DNA of 64,000 bases from Dendrolimus kikuchii. Lineage: Eukaryota; Arthropoda; Insecta; Lepidoptera; Lasiocampidae. The notes under the pieces are model-generated. The model was not told the origin of the DNA. It was given only the letters and a program-made list of their open reading frames with translations, and made no database searches. Below are positions 58,501-64,000 of the stretch, in pieces. How positions within the stretch are numbered: position 1 is the stretch's first letter; the number at the start of each line of letters is the position of its first letter. Location of the stretch: the NCBI GenBank assembly GCA_019925095.2, contig CM034395.1:13437713-13501712 (forward strand), written 5' to 3'. The translations under genes were made by a program, and so were the position numbers.

Positions 58501-60554
58501 AGAAAATATTGCCTTACAATTTCCTACCAAAAACTAAGGTGTTTAGAAAAATTACTGGCATATTATAGGTTCGATGGGCAGCACGTTATTTCTATAGAAA
58601 TAAGATCGGACTATACATCATAGAACTGTTTCATAAACAAAATTTATACTTTTTAAACTGATTTTTGTATATGAAGTGGAATGCAAATAAATTTATTATT
58701 ATAAATATTTGCGCTTAGAATTCAATAAAAAGTAACAATAACCCACCAGGAGGAAAAGCCATATTGCAAATATTCTTTCCTATATTTGTTTGAATAACAG
58801 TCAGCTGATTGAGTGACAATCTAGAAATAAAGGTTTAACTTTCCTAAATGCTATACTTGACTTTCTGTTACAATAACCTACGATAATAGAAAACACAGAA
58901 AAAAAATTTAATTATTATCGGAGCGAAGTAATTTGGAACTATCGGGACATGTGACTAAGTTTCATAATTAAAAAAATCTCCATATACATATGGATACATC
59001 CATACACATATCCATATTTGAAAAATATTCCACAAAAATAACTTTTAACAGATTTTGTATAAACCTGCAATAGTTTTGTTTGTGTATTCAAAAGCAAAGA
59101 AATAAACTTTCCTTTGCTCTCGAATGCCAGACTTTATTCAATCTTCTTTTTCAATTTTTTGCATCGTCATTAGTTTTGATTTTGTTACAACATGATTTTG
59201 CACAATTATTAATATAAGACTATTATAGATTTCTACAGTAAAATCAATAATTTATTCTGCAATTGATTTTTATAGCTCATATCTTGTAAAATACTCATAA
59301 TAAATCAAGTTTTGATTTCATAATGGTGTTTTTAAAACACACTTTAAAAGATTTGTCAATACCCATTTGAAAAACTATATAAACATAACATTATTGCCAT
59401 TTTAGAGACGAAAAAACCCTAAATTAATCTTTACATGACTTCATTTTTGTCTTTTAAATATGGTATTAATTAGCAGAACTATGATGTTTTCTTACACCCT
59501 GTATTTCATTTCAAAAAGATAATTATTTTATATATGTTTAAGCGCGAAGCACTCTGTATATTCTACAGCAATTAGCTTCTACGTATCTACTATTGTCAAG
59601 ATTCTTAGTTGTCGTTAGTCACACCATTGTAATCTAAATAAAATATTGTTGTTTCATGTTTATAACATTGTTATTTTATTTTTATAACTTTGTTGTTTTT
59701 GTTTACATTCGACATTTGTTAAAATAATATAAGTACACTATTGGGTTTATTGAAAATCACTTGTATGTATTTGTATCAACTGGTGCTTCTAACGATCTTG
59801 TTGTTTTCTTAAATCTAAATATTTTCAGCTAGTCTTCTATCTTTGTTTTATAAATCACTACTATACGTAGTTCACTATTAGTTATGTAATTTAGAATAGT
59901 AAAATAAAACAGATCTTTTAATATATAAACGCTATATTAAAATGTATTAATGATTTAATGTAATGTCTTATTGCAAATGTTATAAACCAACATTACACGT
60001 TTATGAAAACTGGTGATAAACCAAAAAATCAAGTTGAGGGAATAGAAAAACAAACGTTTATAAAAAAATTACGTCACAATAAAACTTACAAAAGATTAAA
60101 CAAGACTTCTCAAAAATTGAAACAACTGTATTTCTTCAACTTAAGGTAGTATATAAACGCAATATATTCATTAGATTAGTAAACTATCCTATTAAAAATG
60201 TCCATCCGTTTGTTTTATGCATATAACCCTCAAAATGGTATAATAAAAAAAATCTAATCTTGCCACGAGTATGAGAAGCGAACTCGCAACATACAACTGA
60301 TTCGGTGTATATTTACACTTTGAAAATGTTAAAATGATTTATACTTAGAAAGACACGATTTTAATTTAACAATAACCAAATTGCGCGTGATTGTCAGATA
60401 TTTTCAAGTAGTCCGATAAAAAATAATGATTTCACCTAGCCGAATGTGTCCTTTTATGATCTAAATTAAACCCCAGTGGCGTCACCTAGTTGGCGGACGT
60501 TGGGCGCAGGTGGCGCGTACGTCGGCCCGCATCTTTGGAAGTTCAGTCTGAGTT
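55512..60554 (-). other. mub: Intron to distal exon / proximal 3'UTR
   Basis: This is non-coding DNA between the two alternative terminal exons, and its right part must be 3'UTR of the proximal isoform. Apart from a 159-bp mariner-type MITE (55653-55811) it has few recognisable repeats. The small ORFs at 56402-56626 (minus) and 57633-57815 (plus) have no domain. Poly(A) hexamers on the minus strand are numerous, one near 59674. Confidence 0.55.
55653..55811. mobile_element. Mariner/Tc1-type MITE, 159 bp
   Basis: Inverted ends start AACATCGCGGCGACAGTGCA on the left; the right end read in reverse starts AACATCGTGGCGTCAGTGCA. Both continue to .GACCTTGTA, so about 29 of the first 32 positions pair. 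Each end is flanked by TA (55651-55652 and 55812-55813), as expected for a Tc1/mariner TA target. There is no coding sequence. It sits about 140 bp upstream of the distal exon in the sense of the KH gene. Confidence 0.75.
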
Positions 60555-60591
60555 GGGGGAGGGGAGCGTGGGGGCCGCGGGGGATTAGGGG
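60555..60591 (-). promoter_or_regulatory. C-rich tract just after the proximal stop codon (G4 motif on plus strand)
   Basis: The plus strand has G-runs of 5, 4, 5, 5 and 4 with short spacers (a G-quadruplex motif). In the mRNA sense this is a C-rich element starting about 30 nt after the stop codon of the proximal isoform, with CCCCTCCCCC at its end. It is a candidate site for poly(C)-binding proteins, including the product of this gene. Confidence 0.55.
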
Positions 60592-60619
60592 CGCGCGACG
60601 GCGGGCGGTGGCCCCCCGC

Positions 60620-60953
60620 CTAGTATGGGTTGTACTTGTTCCTCTCCTTGGAGGCCTTGGCGGGCGCGTGCGAGTCGTCGTCCTGGCGGCGCTGCGCGTA
60701 CGACTTGTGCGAGCGGTGGACGCCGGTGGTCTGCACGGGCGGGGCGGCGGACGACGAGGCGGCGCCCGCAAGCAGGTCCGTGAGCCCCCCCAGCGCGGAG
60801 AGCGAGTTGAGCGCCCCCAACGCGCCCGTCTTGCTCAGCAGCTGCGCGAGCGGGATGGCCGACGCGAGGGGGCCGCTCGCGCCCGACGAGCTCGACGCCC
60901 CCGCCCCGCCCGACCCACTACCACCCTCCAAATTCGCCTTCTGGAGCTCCACA
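60620..60953 (-). CDS. mub: KH-domain poly(rC)-binding protein, proximal alternative last exon
   Basis: On the minus strand the acceptor CGCTCCCGCAG is followed by T-GTG-GAG-CTC. Joined to the donor at 61771 it makes AGT (Ser) and reads VELQKANLEGGSGSGGAG, then SSSSGASGPLASAIPLAQLL, SKTGALGALNSLSALGGLTD, ...PPVQTTGVHRSHKSYAQRR and a basic, charged end KASKERNKYNPY before TAG. That is 110 residues after the junction codon. The first part is Gly/Ser-rich, the middle is Ala/Leu-rich, and the end is basic and polar, so it is probably disordered. The same order (NMSVELQKANLE... to KYNPY) is what I recall for the Drosophila mub C-terminus. Strong GC and CpG content contrasts with the neighbourhood. 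The plus-strand ORFs over this exon are shadows. Confidence 0.88.
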
Positions 60954-62035
<1,082 letters not shown>

Positions 62036-62369
62036 CATTTCAACACTAAAGTTATCTATTAATGCCACCTATCTACAGGGCCTGTTCCGCTTACAAGACA
62101 GTACACTGTCGCGTGCTGCTAAAATTTATCTACTGCGCAAATACATCGGGAAGAACTGGTCGTTGTAAAACTGTACAAATCTTTTCTGTTACGTGAGGTA
62201 GAGTTTTTATATGTAGCTCTATTGGTTTACATGGTTGGTACTAAAAAAATCCAGAAATCAATGTACAATTCTCTTCTATTATGTGTGAGAGTTTATTATG
62301 TAGAGAAACAGTTGGCCAAAGAATATCAGAGAGGAAGGTCTTAATATTTAGCCGTCGCTATTTTTTTTA

Positions 62370-62650
62370 ATGCTGGATTACAACATGATGGAAAGTGGTC
62401 ACAGCCACCTATAGACACTCGCAACACCAAAGGTGCCACCAATGTGCTCCTGGACTCGTAGATGGTAGACTAGAACCTGGCCACTAATGCCGAACAAAAC
62501 TCAAGGTTGTTATGGATGCATGCCCTAGACCAGGCGTAGTAGCCTTCTAGGCGGGCGAATATCCTACCACCTGATTGTGGATTGTTTTGACGCCTCTTAC
62601 GACAGGACGCCTGGCCGCCAGAATTAGTATTCTTTCGCTGTTTCTGCACG
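62370..62650 (+). repeat. Family B repeat in a KH-gene intron
   Basis: ACATGATGGAAAGTGGTCAC, CCAAAGGTGCCACCAATGTG, TGGCCACTAATGCCG and ACGCCTCTTACGACAGGACG follow the order of 17825-18110. Confidence 0.75.
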
Positions 62651-62914
62651 TGTGTAACAGATGAGGAATTTGAAACGGTTTCATTGTAGCGTTACTGTAG
62701 CAATTCGGGATCGGCAGTGGTCGAATATGTGAGTTATAGATAATGAGCCCTATGAAAATATAAAGGCATTTAATAGGTTTAATGGTACACGATTGATGAC
62801 AGACATGACGGGATAAAATAATACACGAGAAAAACGTAGTGTCAAAAATATTTAAATATAACTTGACATCTGAGGTGCCAGTGCCAAGTTACACGACCTC
62901 ATTTTAACAGTTAC

Positions 62915-63039
62915 CTTTCCGATGATGCAGCCGATGAGCTCGTTGGGCACTGTCATCTCGTGCGACTGCTGGTTGGTGGGCGCCTGGTTGCGCGATTGGT
63001 TCGAGGTGCGCAGCTGCGAGCCCGCCAGCGCCGCCAACG
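62915..63039 (-). CDS. mub: KH-domain poly(rC)-binding protein, internal exon: linker and start of last KH domain
   Basis: The acceptor GCGCTCTCCCAG is followed by CG-TTG-GCG, so the preceding exon must supply the first base of the split codon. The exon encodes LAALAGSQLRTSNQSRNQAP, TNQQSHEMTVPNELIGCIIG and K. The first part is an Ala/Gln/Asn-rich linker; MTVPNELIGCIIGK is the first strand and helix of a KH domain up to the first two residues of GKGG. It is 125 bp: two bases plus 41 codons, ending in phase 0 at AAG/GTAAC. An alternative acceptor about 14 nt upstream (AAG/TGTGCG) would keep the frame open but is a weaker match. Earlier exons lie outside the window or were not recognised. Confidence 0.9.
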
Positions 63040-64000
63040 CTGGGAGAGCGCACACTTGCAGCGTTAACAAGATATCACATCAACTTGCGGATATACCAAA
63101 CCACAACTACTGAGGGAGTCCCCATACTTGTCGGCATAATTAAATTTTTCAATCTTTTAATCTCACTTTTCAATTTTACAATTTTTCAATCTTCATTATC
63201 AACCACACACACACACACACATCTTCATCAATTAACCTGAGCAAGTCTATATGCTAAGGCTTGTAATTAGCAATTCTTTTATTTATGTTCTTAATTTATA
63301 TCGTTACTTGTCTGTAAGCCTTACTAAAATAAATAAATAAATAAAATAAATAAATAAATTCGGCAAAAACACGTTCATTCCTTTACTTAAGTAAAAAAGG
63401 GTCAATTTTGTAATGAAAGTCAGCAAGATATAAAGTTGTAAAAACTTTTATTTTGGTATTATAAAAGTTATTCAAAAATCTCATAAGATAACACGTCCGT
63501 GCCTTACGGTCCTCAAAAAGGGTTTTTTTTTATAGTTGCGAGTACAGCAGGTAAAACTGATGGTCCAGCTGATGGTAAGCTGTTACGGTCGCCTATGGAC
63601 GTTTACAATTCCAGATATGTCATCAACATGCTGCCGGCCTTGAAATTTTGTAACTCCTTTTTTGAAAAACTCCACATCGGTACGGAACAAATGTTGTGTA
63701 CACGAGCTAAGTGATTTGAGGGAACGCGGATGTACCCCTGAATGGTTTTTTGTACATATCTCGCGTCACTTTACATCAATGGATATTTGCATGTAGTACA
63801 GTTGTAGAGCATATAATTCAGTTTACAAAGTTAATTACTGACTTAAAATAATTGCAATTATTAAGAAACCTATTTAATGCATTCTGGCTATATTTTCCAG
63901 GTGAAACTCTAATTTGACTGGACTAAAGAGCTTTAAGCTTACGACATAAGGGCATCAGTGATACCGTTCTCACCGGATCCACAGGCGCATCAGGTGCTAG
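63040..64000 (-). other. mub: Intron of the KH gene with simple repeats
   Basis: It continues past the window edge. It contains (CA)n at 63204-63221, (AAAT)n at 63326-63359 and a family B piece at 63535-63650. No exon is recognised. Confidence 0.6.
63535..63650 (+). repeat. Family B repeat, head portion
   Basis: GCAGGTAAAACTGATGGTCC, AGCTGATGGTAAGCTGTTAC and GGTCGCCTATGGACGTTTAC, then GCTGCCGGCC as at 47125 (reverse). The 71-codon ORF over it is a by-product. Confidence 0.65.

Overview
The window looks like nuclear DNA of a moth or butterfly (Lepidoptera). It is strongly AT-rich, has no bacterial-type operons and no long uninterrupted host ORFs. It is littered with short diverged interspersed repeats of lepidopteran type: tRNA-derived SINEs, LINE 3' ends, a Penelope-like element, and Harbinger, hAT and mariner-type relics. 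This assignment comes from reading the sequence and was not confirmed by any search.

The one host gene I can identify is on the minus strand at the right edge. It is the 3' part of a KH-domain poly(rC)-binding protein gene (PCBP/hnRNP-E family, orthologue of Drosophila mub). Two internal exons (62915-63039 and 61771-61925) together encode the last KH domain, with the GXXG loop split exactly by an intron. The donor at 61771 can then join either of two terminal exons: a proximal one (60620-60953, long low-complexity C-terminus ending in KYNPY) or a distal one (55427-55511, short tail ending in KAPIH). Both joins preserve the frame, so the gene probably makes two C-termini by alternative last exons. 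A block of about 5.4 kb left of the distal exon, nearly free of recognisable repeats, is its likely 3'UTR. Each presumed 3'UTR holds a cytosine-rich tract in the sense strand, which is the type of site such proteins bind.

Region 1-10 kb: unique AT-rich DNA, a SINE, an R1-type LINE ORF2 remnant (4.4-5.3 kb), a 5'-truncated Penelope-like retroelement with intact target duplications (5683-7510), and two consecutive fold-back repeats (7.8-8.1 kb). Region 10-25 kb: an R1-type LINE 3' end nested in an older repeat, a 155-bp minimal Penelope derivative, an internally deleted Harbinger element, a second internally deleted Penelope derivative, and a solo LTR with a 4-bp target duplication. Region 25-50 kb: paired copies of several degraded retroelement tails, a hAT relic, a 9-bp minisatellite, SINEs, two different LINE C-terminal relics, several exact hairpins, and microsatellites. 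One GC-richer stretch at 44.27-44.9 kb could be a promoter plus first exon of an unknown minus-strand gene. Region 50-64 kb: the KH gene, with only small repeats in its introns.

I found no convincing new multi-gene system. The most interesting items are the alternative-last-exon KH gene with C-rich tracts in both 3'UTR candidates, the three Penelope-family insertions with different structures and a hammerhead-like core, and a few perfect hairpins without explanation.
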